Shown: positions 43,768 through 53,045 of the stretch, piece by piece | How positions within the stretch are numbered: the stretch's first letter is position 1 | Layout: each line of letters starts with the position of its first letter | Assembly: GCF_900112205.1 (NCBI RefSeq) | Contig: NZ_FOKW01000001.1 | Span: forward strand, 558,001 to 622,000 | Source of the DNA: Natronobacterium haloterrestre | GTDB lineage: Archaea; Halobacteriota; Halobacteria; Halobacteriales; Natrialbaceae | Reading direction: 5' to 3' | Length of the DNA: 64,000 nt | Program-made: the position numbers and the translations under genes | The notes under the pieces: model-generated | Database searches by the model: none | What the model saw: only the letters and a program-made list of their open reading frames with translations | Told to the model about the DNA's origin: nothing

Positions 43768-45914
43768 CGGCTCTCACCTCCGGCTTCGCCGCGGTCGTAC
43801 AGCAGTTGCGCGCGGCAGTCGTCGCAGTAGTCGAAGACGCTGCCCGACGCGGTCGGTACGAGCCCGGCGACGCGGTCGCCGACCTCCCCCTCGATCTTCC
43901 GTGCGGTCCCCTCGCTCGCGAACGGCTCGCCGCAGTGGAGACATTCCCGCATCTCCCCCTCGTAGACCTCGGTCCAGGGCTCGCCGTCGCTGCGTTCCGG
44001 CAGCAGGGAGAGGTGGAGCCCGTCGTGCATCGTGATGGCGTCCTCGACGCAGCCCTCCTCGCAGAGCCCGCAGTTGACACAGCGTTCGTGGTTGAACTCG
44101 AGGACGGCCTCGTCCTCGTCGCGCCGGATCGCGTCGGTCGGGCAGATGGTCGAACACGTCGGCGTGAACGTGCAGGCGTCGTCGACGGCCATCCGGCCGA
44201 AGTCCTTCAGTCCGCGGATCACCTCGCGGTCGGGGTCGACGTGCTCGAGGATCGCCCGCACGCTCTCTAACGTCCAGCCGTGGCTGTCGAAGGGAGGGTT
44301 CTCCCGGTCGGGATCGGTCTCTATCCCCCCGGTTGCCTCGTGCTCGCCGTCGGGGATCGGCGAGGGCTCGAGTTCGACGGCGAACGTCGAGATCGCTTCC
44401 ACGAACGCGCCCGGGTCGGCCGCGTCGGGCGCGAAGAACGCGACCCGTTCGCCGAGGTCGAGGTCCCGGGTCGCCCGGTTGAGCCGGTCGACGAGGTCGG
44501 CCTTCGGCTCCGGGCCGGAGTGTCGGCAGTCGCCGCCACAGCCGACGATCGCGACGCCGTCGGCCCCGCAGGCGAGCGCGTGCATCGCGTGGGCCTCGCC
44601 GACGGTGTCCGTACAGTTCACGCGCACCGGGAGGATCGGCGGGTACTCGACGTCGACCTTCCCCGCGGCCGAGAGCCGGCCGTACTCCGTGAGCGCGTCG
44701 TCGGCCTCCTCGGAGCAGACGAAGGCGACGATCGGTGCGTCGACGTCCGACTCGGACCGGCCCAGCAGCCAGCCGCCCTCCTCGTCGGTCGGCCGGCACA
44801 GCGCCTCGACCTCGCGGGCGATGCGCTCGTTCGACGGCTCGCGAAGCCGGGTCGCCCCGGTCGGACAGGAACTGGTACAGGCCCCGCAGTTCTGACACAT
44901 GTCCTCGTGGAACTCGACCTCGTCGATCCGGGACCGCTCGACGGCGTCGTGAGGGCAGGCCTCGACGCACTCGTTGCAGCCCATCTGGCTCGAGTCGCCC
45001 GCGGCGCAGACGTCCATCTCGAGGTCGAGGTGGGCGGGTTTCTCGATCCCGCCGAGGTGCTTTCGCACGGCCGAGATCGTCGCCGGGTCGATGGGCGCGG
45101 TGTAGAACCCGACGCGACCGCCCCGCGTACGGCGGTCGGCGGCCGGGTAGACGATCTGGTCGAACTCGAGGGTCCGTTCGACGCCGTCCATCTCGATGGC
45201 GTCGGTGGGGCAGACGTCGGTCCACGCGCCGTCGGGCGCGTCGGGATCGATGTCGACGGGGTAGCGGGTGACCTTTCCGTCCGGGCCATCGTGGACGCAC
45301 TTCATACAGGAGATGCAGTCCTCGGTGACGCGGGACTCGAGGCGGACGGTGAACTCGCCGAAGCGGCCGTCGACGCCGACGACGCGGCCCCGCTCGATCG
45401 TGACGTCCCCGAGGTCGGCCCCGCTGTCGACGTACTCGCGGCCGTCGGCGATCAGCGTCACGTCGGCGTCGTCGGCCAGCGCGGCGGCCGTCTCGGGGTC
45501 GCCGACGACCGCGACGCTGTCGCCGGCGTCGCTCGTGATCGTCCGGGGAATCGACTCGGCTTCGAGGCCGGCCGTGCGGGCGTTGATCATGCGCGCAGTC
45601 TTTGCCGTCGCGCCCGCCTCGTCGTGGACCCAGCCCGCGCCCTCGCGCTGGTCGACGAACGAGACTGCGTCCGGGTGGACGCCCTGCGCTTCCGCGACGC
45701 GCTCGAGTTTCCGCTGGACGCCTTCTTCGGGGCAGGTGACGATCACCTCGTCCAGGTCGTACTCGTCGATCACCTCCTCCATCGCGGGCAACCCGTCGGC
45801 ACAGAGCAGGCTCGAACTCGCCGCGACGTCGACGCCTTCGATGCCCTCGCGCGCAGCCTCGAGGTCGACCTCGCACGTGTCGGCACAGGAACAGACGAAG
45901 CTCCCTACGTTCAT
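43764..45914 (-). CDS. HdrA-like/ferredoxin/MvhD fusion electron-transfer protein
   Basis: A 716-aa multi-domain protein. Residues 1-120 match the HdrA N-terminal region (VCSCADTC, VTCPEEG, WVHDEAGATAKTARMI). Residues ~131-195 hold what remains of the flavin domain: VAVVGDPETAAAL lacks the GxGxxG dinucleotide motif. Ferredoxin groups follow (C200, C203, C206; C313, C316, C320; C340, C343, C346, C350). An MvhD-type domain spans about 394-520 with C400, C434, C449, C459, C463 (GCGGDCRHSG). A third ferredoxin region (C591-C632) and a final CxxC pair of pairs (C658, C661, C697, C700) end the protein. No signal peptide: cytosolic. It is divergent from fdhA. Confidence 0.85.
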   Translation of the reverse strand: MNVGSFVCSCADTCEVDLEAAREGIEGVDVAASSSLLCADGLPAMEEVIDEYDLDEVIVTCPEEGVQRKLERVAEAQGVHPDAVSFVDQREGAGWVHDEAGATAKTARMINARTAGLEAESIPRTITSDAGDSVAVVGDPETAAALADDADVTLIADGREYVDSGADLGDVTIERGRVVGVDGRFGEFTVRLESRVTEDCISCMKCVHDGPDGKVTRYPVDIDPDAPDGAWTDVCPTDAIEMDGVERTLEFDQIVYPAADRRTRGGRVGFYTAPIDPATISAVRKHLGGIEKPAHLDLEMDVCAAGDSSQMGCNECVEACPHDAVERSRIDEVEFHEDMCQNCGACTSSCPTGATRLREPSNERIAREVEALCRPTDEEGGWLLGRSESDVDAPIVAFVCSEEADDALTEYGRLSAAGKVDVEYPPILPVRVNCTDTVGEAHAMHALACGADGVAIVGCGGDCRHSGPEPKADLVDRLNRATRDLDLGERVAFFAPDAADPGAFVEAISTFAVELEPSPIPDGEHEATGGIETDPDRENPPFDSHGWTLESVRAILEHVDPDREVIRGLKDFGRMAVDDACTFTPTCSTICPTDAIRRDEDEAVLEFNHERCVNCGLCEEGCVEDAITMHDGLHLSLLPERSDGEPWTEVYEGEMRECLHCGEPFASEGTARKIEGEVGDRVAGLVPTASGSVFDYCDDCRAQLLYDRGEAGGESR

Positions 45915-46167
45915 CTCGTTGCGCTATACCGTGGCAATGTAATAGCGTTGTGTCACTCGAACGTGAAAATGACTCGTAGTTGAACTTATATCCCGTATTA
46001 CTTTGCGTATTTCATGGAAAATTGTAGATAACGTGTTACTACTGCAGCCCTTGCACGCACTTCCCGTGTGAATATTCATAACCCTCGGTCCGGACGTTGG
46101 CGCTAGGTATGGGTCTCTATAACACGTCGGAACGAACGACGCGGGACGTAGCGATCGGGGGCGCGTT
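45915..46167. promoter_or_regulatory. divergent promoter region of the formate dehydrogenase locus
   Basis: 253 bp of unusually AT-rich sequence between the HdrA-like gene and fdhA. Candidate TATA elements are tctctataaca near 46111 for fdhA, and on the minus strand gctattacatt near 45940 or ggatataag near 45986 for the fusion gene. Shared control is likely because both sides belong to one process. Confidence 0.55.
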
Positions 46168-49100
46168 ATGAGCGTGCAGGACGATCCGGTCACCATCGAC
46201 CTCGACCGGCGCTCGTTCATGAAAGCCAGCGCCCTCGCGGGAGGGCTGTTCCTCGGCGGCGGCGCGTCCGGGCACGCGCTGGGCGGAACCCAGGAGTCGG
46301 ACGCGGACGACGGCGTTTCGAGCGACACCGAGACCGAGAAGGTTATCTGTAACTACTGTGCCGTCGGCTGTGGCTTCAAGGCGGTCAAGGACGGCAACTC
46401 CTTCGTCGGTCAGGAGCCGTGGTTCGAGAACCCGATCAACAACGGCTCGCTCTGTTCGAAGGGGGCGGGCATCCTCGAGACCGAGCACTCGCCCAAGCGA
46501 CTGAAACACCCGATGCGCAAGGTCGACGGCGAGTGGCGTCGGGTCTCCTGGCAGGACGCCTACGAGGAGATCGCGGACACGTGGGAGGAGACGATCGACG
46601 AGTACAGCCGCGAGAGCGTCATGCTGATGGGGAGCGCCCACCACTCGAACGAGGCTGCCTACGCCAGCCGCAAGTTCGCGGCGTTCATGGGGACGAACAA
46701 CGTCGACCACCAGGCGCGGATCTGTCACTCGCCGACCGTCACCGGCCTCGCCAACACGTGGGGCTTCGGCGCGATGACGAACACGATCAACGACTACCGC
46801 AACTTCGATCTGCTCATCATCCTCGGGCAGAACCCGGCCGAGTCCCACCCGATCGCGATGCAGCACATCCTCGAGGGGCAGGCCCGCGGCGGGACCATCG
46901 TCTCCATCGACCCCCGGTACACGAAGACCTCGGCCCACGCCGACTACTTCTACCGCCTCCGGCCGGGGACGGACGTCGCCCTGGTCTTCGGCCTGCTCAA
47001 CTACATTCGCGAGCAGGGCGAACTCGACAACGAGTTCCTCGAGGGCCGCGTGATGGGGTGGCCCGACGTCGAGTCCGAACTCGACCAGTACGACCTCGAG
47101 ACGGTCTCCGATATCACCTGGATCGACGAGGGCGACCTCGAGGAGATCGGCGACCTGATCGTCGAGAACAGCCCGCACATCCAGGTCGAGTGGGCGATGG
47201 GCGGCACCCAGCACAACAACGGGACCCAGAACATCCGCGCGTACGCCATCTTCAGCCTCGCGACCGGGAGCGCGGCCCGGTCCGGCGGCGGCCTGCAGGT
47301 GATGCGCGGCCACGCGAACGTGCAGGGTGCGACCGACATGGGCGTCGACGCGAGCATCCTGCCGGGCTACTACGGCGTCGATGCACCCGGATCGTGGGAG
47401 CACTGGGCCGACGTCTGGGACCGCAGCCCCTGGACCAGCGGGAGTACCTCATTCGAGGAACTGTACGACCGGTTCGAGCGGATGCCCGACGAGATGTGGC
47501 AGGGTCTCGAGGTGCCGGCCCAGGTCGAGGAGGAGGACTCGGATCCGGAGGGCGAGGGCGAGGAACCCGAAACAGAGGCCGAGGAGGAGGGCCAGGACGG
47601 CGGCCTCGACCAGGAGACGGCACTCGAGGAACCGGACCCGCAGTCGATGATGTTCCAGAAGGGGCTGACCGTCGCCCGCTGGTACGAGGCCGCACTCGGA
47701 CAGGAGGATCGCCTGCTCGAGTCGGACCTCTATCAGCCCGATCCGCTGAAGATGGCGTTCTTCTGGGGCCACTCGGCGAACTCCATCTCCGAGATGGACC
47801 GGATGAAACAGGCGATGGAGGAACTCGACCTGCTGGTCGTCGTCGACGTCTTCCCCGCGGTCGCCGGCACCCTCCCGGACGACGCGGACGTCCTCCTGTT
47901 GCCGGCCTCGAGCCAGTACGAGCACGTGCGGTCCGTGACTAACTCCCACCGGTCGGTCCAGTGGAGCGAGGCGGTCGCGACGCCGGCACACAACTCGAAG
48001 CCGGACCTCCAGATCTTCCAGGAACTGGCCCAGTACATGGGCTTCGGCGAACACTTCGACTGGGGGACCGGGCAGGCGGTCCACAACGGCCGCAGTTCCT
48101 ACGAGGACACGCTCCGGGAGATCAACCTCGGCGTCCGGTCGATCGGCTACCAGCAATCGCCCGAGAAACTCCAGCAACACCACGAGTACGACTGGGCGTT
48201 CAACACCGACGATCTGCGGGCCGAGAACACGGGGACGCCCGTCGACGGCGACTACTGGTCGCTGCCCTGGCCCTACTGGGGCGACGACCACCCCGGCTCG
48301 CCGATCATCTGGACGAAGGAGGCCGACCCCCGCGACGGCGGCCACGACTTCCGGGAGAACTGGGGGACGCAGGCCCCGACGCCCGACGAGTGGGAGGAGA
48401 TGAACGTCGACCAGGAGTACCCGATGCAGGAGACCTACGATCAGCGGGGAGAGGAGGGCCTCGACCTGATCGCCGATTCGTTCGAGGCGCCGTGGTGGGA
48501 CGACCGTGAGATCGAGGGCGTCCCGTCGTATCCGGGCTACGCGACGTTGCTGCCGGACGACCTGACGAACCCGTCGACGCAGACGACCCCGGTCGAGATG
48601 GCCCTCGACGAGGAGGAGTCGGTGTACGACGCGGCACAGGCCGTCGACGAGGAGTACGGCGACGAGATCGAGGTCGATCCCTCCGAGTACGAGGAGTACG
48701 ACAACCCGCAACCGGATCCGCCGACCGGACGCGGCAAGGCGCGGGCCGTCGTCTGGAACTTCCTCGATACGGTCCCGGTCCACCGCGAACCCGTCGAGAG
48801 CCCCCGGCCGGACCTCGTCGAGGAGTGGCCGGCCAACGGCGAGCAGAACAACTTCTGGCGGCTCGACCAGAACAACGCCACGGTCCAGCAGCGGGCGACC
48901 GAGGCCGTCCACACGGAACTCGGCAGCGACACCGAGAGCGGCCGGACGGTGATCCTCACCTCCGGCCGGCAGGTCGAACATCAGGGCGGCGGCGCCGAGA
49001 CGCGGAACAACGAGTACACCGCCGACCGCCAGCCCCACATGTACGCGGAGATCAGCCCGAACCTGGCCGAGGAGTTGGACGTCGTCGGGGGCGAGGACCA

Positions 49101-49485
49101 CGTCGTCGTCGAGTCCGCGGATAAGGGGACGATCCTCGTCAAGGCGAAGGTGACCAACCGCGTCAACGACGAGGAGATCTTCCTGCCGTACCACTGGGGC
49201 GGCGTCTTCCACGGCGAGGACCGGAGTCCGAACTGGCCCGACGGCACCGAACCGCTCGCGATCGGCGAGAGCGCGAACATCATCACGCCGAGCGGGTTCG
49301 ACGCCGAGACCCAGATGCAGGAGACGAAGTCGGGCGTCGTCCACGTCCAGAAGGCGACCCAGGAGGTCGTCGACGCCCACGACATGGAGTTCATCGATTA
49401 CCCGCAGGACCGGAACGGGCTCGGCACGCAGAAGCAGTACGACGTCCGCGAGTGGGATCTGTACGAAGGAGGCGAACGACTATGA
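46168..49485 (+). CDS. fdhA: formate dehydrogenase catalytic (alpha) subunit, Tat-exported
   Basis: A 1105-aa molybdenum/tungsten-bis-MGD enzyme. Tat signal DRRSFMKASALAGG at residues 13-26. The N-terminal [4Fe-4S] motif is CNYCAVGC...CSKGA. The FDH active-site signature ARICHSPTVTGLANTWGFGA has Cys (C186) in the selenocysteine position with the catalytic His next to it. 'TNTINDYRNFDLLIILGQNP' follows, matching FDH and related enzymes. The C-terminal dinucleotide-binding domain is at 'ADRQPHMYAEISPNLAEELD'. It is longer than usual because of an acidic insertion near residue 450-490 and a long loop. ATGA links it to the Fe-S subunit. Confidence 0.92.
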   Translation: MSVQDDPVTIDLDRRSFMKASALAGGLFLGGGASGHALGGTQESDADDGVSSDTETEKVICNYCAVGCGFKAVKDGNSFVGQEPWFENPINNGSLCSKGAGILETEHSPKRLKHPMRKVDGEWRRVSWQDAYEEIADTWEETIDEYSRESVMLMGSAHHSNEAAYASRKFAAFMGTNNVDHQARICHSPTVTGLANTWGFGAMTNTINDYRNFDLLIILGQNPAESHPIAMQHILEGQARGGTIVSIDPRYTKTSAHADYFYRLRPGTDVALVFGLLNYIREQGELDNEFLEGRVMGWPDVESELDQYDLETVSDITWIDEGDLEEIGDLIVENSPHIQVEWAMGGTQHNNGTQNIRAYAIFSLATGSAARSGGGLQVMRGHANVQGATDMGVDASILPGYYGVDAPGSWEHWADVWDRSPWTSGSTSFEELYDRFERMPDEMWQGLEVPAQVEEEDSDPEGEGEEPETEAEEEGQDGGLDQETALEEPDPQSMMFQKGLTVARWYEAALGQEDRLLESDLYQPDPLKMAFFWGHSANSISEMDRMKQAMEELDLLVVVDVFPAVAGTLPDDADVLLLPASSQYEHVRSVTNSHRSVQWSEAVATPAHNSKPDLQIFQELAQYMGFGEHFDWGTGQAVHNGRSSYEDTLREINLGVRSIGYQQSPEKLQQHHEYDWAFNTDDLRAENTGTPVDGDYWSLPWPYWGDDHPGSPIIWTKEADPRDGGHDFRENWGTQAPTPDEWEEMNVDQEYPMQETYDQRGEEGLDLIADSFEAPWWDDREIEGVPSYPGYATLLPDDLTNPSTQTTPVEMALDEEESVYDAAQAVDEEYGDEIEVDPSEYEEYDNPQPDPPTGRGKARAVVWNFLDTVPVHREPVESPRPDLVEEWPANGEQNNFWRLDQNNATVQQRATEAVHTELGSDTESGRTVILTSGRQVEHQGGGAETRNNEYTADRQPHMYAEISPNLAEELDVVGGEDHVVVESADKGTILVKAKVTNRVNDEEIFLPYHWGGVFHGEDRSPNWPDGTEPLAIGESANIITPSGFDAETQMQETKSGVVHVQKATQEVVDAHDMEFIDYPQDRNGLGTQKQYDVREWDLYEGGERL

Positions 49486-50177
49486 CCCAAGAACGGAGCG
49501 ACCGGACCGGACAGGTGATGAGCCAGGGCGTGATGAGCACGGGGGAGGGGATGCGGATCTTCCCCGACGTCGAGGCCTGTATCGACTGTGGCGGCTGTGT
49601 CGTCGCCTGTAAACGCACCTGGGACCGCGAGATCGACAATCAGCGCATCGACATCATGACCATGGCCGAGGGGACCGCCGGCCCGCAGGGCGAAAACGCC
49701 GACAAGACCGGTCGCCTCGAGGCCGGCGAGAACCCCGGCGAGACGAGCCTGCCGATGCAGTGTTACCACTGCCACAACGCCCCCTGCGTCTCGGTCTGCC
49801 CGACGAACGCCCTCCAGAAGGAGGACGACGAGTTCGTGACCGTCCACGAGGACCTCTGTGTCGGCTGTCAGTACTGCCTGTCGGGCTGTCCGTTCGGCGC
49901 GCCGCAGTTCCCCGACAGCGACGACGGGTCGGCCCAGATCTTCGGCACCGGCGGCATCATGGACAAGTGTACCGGCTGCCGCCAGCGACAGGACGTCGGG
50001 AAAGGGCCGGCCTGCGCCGAGGAGTGTGCCACCGACGCGATCCTGGTCGGCGGCGCGGGCGAGATCGCGGACGAACTCGAGTCCCGGGACAGCCAGCCGT
50101 TCTTCAACCGGGAGGCGATGGAGATCATCTTCGGCGAGGAGGAAGCGCAGTTCTTCGAGTCGGGTGATGCGGGATGA
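49482..50177 (+). CDS. formate dehydrogenase Fe-S (beta) subunit
   Basis: A 231-aa protein read from the ATG at 49482 that overlaps the fdhA stop. Four clusters are expected from CIDCGGCVVACKRTW, CYHCHNAPCVSVCP, CVGCQYCLSGCP and CTGCRQRQDVGKGPACAEEC. This is the FdhB/FdnH-type relay between the catalytic subunit and the membrane cytochrome. It has no C-terminal membrane helix, unlike E. coli FdnH, so the anchor must come from the downstream subunits. Confidence 0.93.
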   Translation: MTQERSDRTGQVMSQGVMSTGEGMRIFPDVEACIDCGGCVVACKRTWDREIDNQRIDIMTMAEGTAGPQGENADKTGRLEAGENPGETSLPMQCYHCHNAPCVSVCPTNALQKEDDEFVTVHEDLCVGCQYCLSGCPFGAPQFPDSDDGSAQIFGTGGIMDKCTGCRQRQDVGKGPACAEECATDAILVGGAGEIADELESRDSQPFFNREAMEIIFGEEEAQFFESGDAG

Positions 50178-50818
50178 GCGACGATCGACCGCCCGACGAC
50201 CGCGACCGCACGGCGGACGCCGCGGACGACGCACCCGGGGACGCCTCGAGCGCCGACGACCGGACCGACGGGCAACGGCCCGACGGCGGCCGCGGCGAGG
50301 AACGATCACCGGAACAGGGAGAGTCACGACCCGAGACGGACGAGTCGACGCCGGAGTCGGACGAACGACCGGAACCCGAGCGCGAACCCGACCACGCCGA
50401 CGCCGCGTCCGGCGGTCGCTCCGATCGCATCGCGTTCTGGATCAGCGCGCTGATCGGCCTGGCGCTTGCGGCCGGCTCCATCGCGTTCGTCTCCGGATGG
50501 GCCCCTTTCTTCGAGGAGATCCTGCGGATCCGCCCCTCCGTCGAGGGCGGTGGGATCGGGGCCGACTGGGTCGCCGGCAACACCGAAGCCGTCCTCGAGT
50601 GGCTGATCGTGCTCGTCCACCTCGCGGACGTCGTCATGGGGATCTTCATCCTCCTGATGGTGTTCATCCACTGGGCGGCGTTCCGGCGGCTCGGCGCGCG
50701 GATGCAACCGCCGGGCGGAACGCGTACGCAGGAGGCCGCGGCGGCGACGGACGGCGGGGACCGGACCCGAAGCGACGACCGCGGCGACGGTCGAGAGCGC
50801 GGGGGTGATCGCCCGTGA
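50174..50818 (+). CDS. two-helix membrane protein in the formate dehydrogenase operon
   Basis: A 214-aa protein. The first ~85 residues are a disordered acidic stretch, then two membrane helices (IAFWISALIGLALAAGSIAF and EWLIVLVHLADVVMGIFILL) with His residues in the second (VHLADVV, FIHWAAF) that could ligate haem. The C-terminus is acidic again. I do not recognise the family. ATGA and GTGA overlaps put it between the Fe-S subunit and the cytochrome b, where it may be a structural or quinone-site subunit. Confidence 0.75.
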   Translation: MSDDRPPDDRDRTADAADDAPGDASSADDRTDGQRPDGGRGEERSPEQGESRPETDESTPESDERPEPEREPDHADAASGGRSDRIAFWISALIGLALAAGSIAFVSGWAPFFEEILRIRPSVEGGGIGADWVAGNTEAVLEWLIVLVHLADVVMGIFILLMVFIHWAAFRRLGARMQPPGGTRTQEAAAATDGGDRTRSDDRGDGRERGGDRP

Positions 50819-51909
50819 CCAACCTCGATCACGGCAAGTTCTCGCGGGTCACCACGACCTTCCACTCGCTGCTGGCGCTGACCGTGTTCGTCCTGTTCTT
50901 TACGGGGTACGCCATCGCGTTCAACACCGAACTGTGGTGGCTGGTGGAACTGATGGGCGGCAACGAGGGGGTGCTCTCGATCCACCGGGCGGCCGGCTTC
51001 GCGCTGATCGCCCTCACCGGGTTCTGGGTTCCGTTCATGCTGCTCCGATCCTCGAGTAGGGGGAACTTCAGTGCGATCCTCCCCAGCCCGGACGACCTGT
51101 GGGCGTTCCTCCAGGACGTCAAGTTCGCCCTCGGGATGGCCGACGAGCGCCACCCCGCGGCACGCCAGTTCGCGGGGTTCAAGGCCGAAGAGACGCCGCT
51201 GATATCCTACATCGGGAAAGGCGTCATCTGGATCTTCACCGTGGAGCTGATCCTGTTGATGATCACCGGGTTGCTCATCTGGCGCAAGACCTGGCTGATC
51301 GACGCCTACAACTCCCAGTCGGCCGCGATGGCGTTCGTGGCGTTCCACGGTCTGCTCGGGATCATCATGCTGATGGGCGTGATGTTCCACACGTTCGAGC
51401 ACGGGCTCCACCCCGCGTTCTACCCGGTCGAGATGAAGGCGTTCCTCCCGAAAGACCAGACGCCGAACTTCCACGACGACCCCGACGAGTACGAGACGAC
51501 CGGGATCGAACGGCTCCGCCGCCGCCCCTCCTGGGGGTGGGCGATGAACGTGACGGCCGTACTGGCTGTCGTCGGGATCGTCAGCGTGATGATGGCGAGC
51601 CTCGAGTACGGCGGCTATCCGGTCCCCGACAGGCTGGTGTTCGGCGAGGGAAGCGTCCTCCGGACGATCGGGATCAACGCCGGCATCTTCGTGTTGCTGC
51701 TCGGCCTCGTGCTCTCGATGTACGGCAACGTGTTGCGGGCGCGGTACCTGCGCCAGCGACGGGAACGGGAGCGGGAACGACAGCCCTCGGGGACGGCCGC
51801 CGACGGCGGCGACCCCGGCGGAACGGCGCGATCCGACGGCGGCGAACCAACCGAACGGGACGAGCGCGGCGACCCCGGTGACGGGGAGGACGGCACCAGC
51901 GACGGCTAA
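50815..51909 (+). CDS. formate dehydrogenase cytochrome b (gamma) subunit
   Basis: A 364-aa membrane protein of the FdnI/cytochrome b561 type. Residues ~16-33 (FHSLLALTVFVLFFTGYAI) give helix 1 with a His, SIHRAAGFALIALTGFWVPF helix 2, and 'AFHGLLGIIMLMGVMFHTFE' helix 4 with several His likely to bind two haems b. A fifth hydrophobic segment (NAGIFVLLLGLVLSMYG) precedes an acidic tail with a short Arg/Glu run. The GTG start overlaps the upstream stop. It passes electrons from formate to the quinone pool. Confidence 0.9.
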   Translation: MTNLDHGKFSRVTTTFHSLLALTVFVLFFTGYAIAFNTELWWLVELMGGNEGVLSIHRAAGFALIALTGFWVPFMLLRSSSRGNFSAILPSPDDLWAFLQDVKFALGMADERHPAARQFAGFKAEETPLISYIGKGVIWIFTVELILLMITGLLIWRKTWLIDAYNSQSAAMAFVAFHGLLGIIMLMGVMFHTFEHGLHPAFYPVEMKAFLPKDQTPNFHDDPDEYETTGIERLRRRPSWGWAMNVTAVLAVVGIVSVMMASLEYGGYPVPDRLVFGEGSVLRTIGINAGIFVLLLGLVLSMYGNVLRARYLRQRRERERERQPSGTAADGGDPGGTARSDGGEPTERDERGDPGDGEDGTSDG

Positions 51910-52002
51910 CCCCCGATCCGGCCCCTTTTCGTCCGTCCCCCCTCGAGTGCCAGCGTCGGACCCTCGCCTTGCCGGGCTGGGGTTTACGTGATCGGATGCG
52001 GA

Positions 52003-52191
52003 ATGGCGCCCATGGCGAGCCTCCTGTACTCGGTCTACGCCGTCGCGGTACTGATCGTGGCCGTCGTCGGACTCCTCGGCGTGGTCTTCGGAACCCCGAC
52101 CGCCGGCGATGGGCCGGGCTACCGCTCCAAGCTACTCGGCGTCCTCGGAGCGCTCTTCGTCGTCGCGCTCGTCGGGAGCTTTCTGCTGTAG
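52003..52191 (+). CDS. small two-helix membrane protein
   Basis: Reads MAPMASLLYSVYAVAVLIVA and a second helix LLGVLGALFVVALVGSFLL, 62 aa in total. Starts at 51988 (GTG), 52003 and 52012 are possible. No partner or family can be named. It is probably a separate unit, about 95 nt after the formate dehydrogenase operon. Confidence 0.6.
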   Translation: MAPMASLLYSVYAVAVLIVAVVGLLGVVFGTPTAGDGPGYRSKLLGVLGALFVVALVGSFLL

Positions 52192-52274
52192 GGCTCGAGG
52201 CAGGCGACGAATTCGCGCCGCAAGCGGAGCCGATCTCGAGAGGGTGGACCGCCGGGAAGACGGCCGACTCCCGG

Positions 52275-53045
52275 CTACTCTAGCTCCCAGTCCGCCTTCT
52301 CCGCGGCCGTCTCGAGCGGGACGAACTCCCAGTCGGCGGCGTCCGCGATCGCCTCATCGCTCGAGTCGGGCCGATCGTTGTCGGCGTCCTCGAGGCCGAC
52401 GACGACCATCCGCTCGGCGTAGAACATCGACGTCCGGTCGATCCCCCGGAGTCGCTCGGCGGGGTCGCTGCCGCTGCCGGTGAAGAAGTCGGCGTCGACG
52501 CCGTGCGTTCGCTGGAACTTCGTGATGCGGTGGGTCTCGACGTCGCCGACGATGCCGATCCAGTCGGCCCACCCCGATGCGGCCGCGAAGACTGCCGCGG
52601 GGTCGGCGAGTCGCCCGAGCGCGTCGTACGTGAACGCCATCGTCATGTCGTCGACGCCGCCGCCGTGCGGCCCTTCGGCGGCCGAGCCGGCGGCTCGCGG
52701 TTCGCCGTTCGGTTCGCCTCCGGTTCCGACGTCCGTTCCGGTCCCGGTTCCGGCGACCGCACCCGCACCGGCCCCGCCGTGCTCGGTCGGGATGCCGGCC
52801 GGTTTGCTCGCGTCGTCCCGCGGAACCCGGGGCGCTGGCTGGGAGTCGGGCTCGGTCGCGTCCACGTCGTCGTCCCCGGAATCGGCCGTCCCCGGTTCCG
52901 TCGTGGCACCTGCCGTGCGGGTCGGCTCCGGTTCCTCCTCCGGCGTTCCCTCGCCGCGCCAGAACCAGTCGCCGCGGTTCGCGTCGGGCTCTTCCTCTTC
53001 GTCGGCGTCGGTCTCGAGGTCGTCGAGGTCGATTCGGTCGGTCAC
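52275..53045 (-). CDS. conserved haloarchaeal protein downstream of the AOR homologue
   Basis: A 256-aa protein. Residues 1-130 are disordered and acidic; residues ~133-256 form a compact domain (MTMAFTYDALGRLADPAAVF, IGIVGDVETHRITKFQRTHG, VDADFFTGSGS, WEFVPLETAAEKADWELE). I recall similar domains in other haloarchaea (a DUF7124-type domain) but cannot confirm. It overlaps the AOR homologue by 4 nt (ATGA), so both are expressed together. Confidence 0.75.
   Translation of the reverse strand: MTDRIDLDDLETDADEEEEPDANRGDWFWRGEGTPEEEPEPTRTAGATTEPGTADSGDDDVDATEPDSQPAPRVPRDDASKPAGIPTEHGGAGAGAVAGTGTGTDVGTGGEPNGEPRAAGSAAEGPHGGGVDDMTMAFTYDALGRLADPAAVFAAASGWADWIGIVGDVETHRITKFQRTHGVDADFFTGSGSDPAERLRGIDRTSMFYAERMVVVGLEDADNDRPDSSDEAIADAADWEFVPLETAAEKADWELE

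Noticed and set aside
46720-46728. Selenocysteine formate dehydrogenase
   Set aside because: The codon at the catalytic position is TGT (Cys), not TGA.
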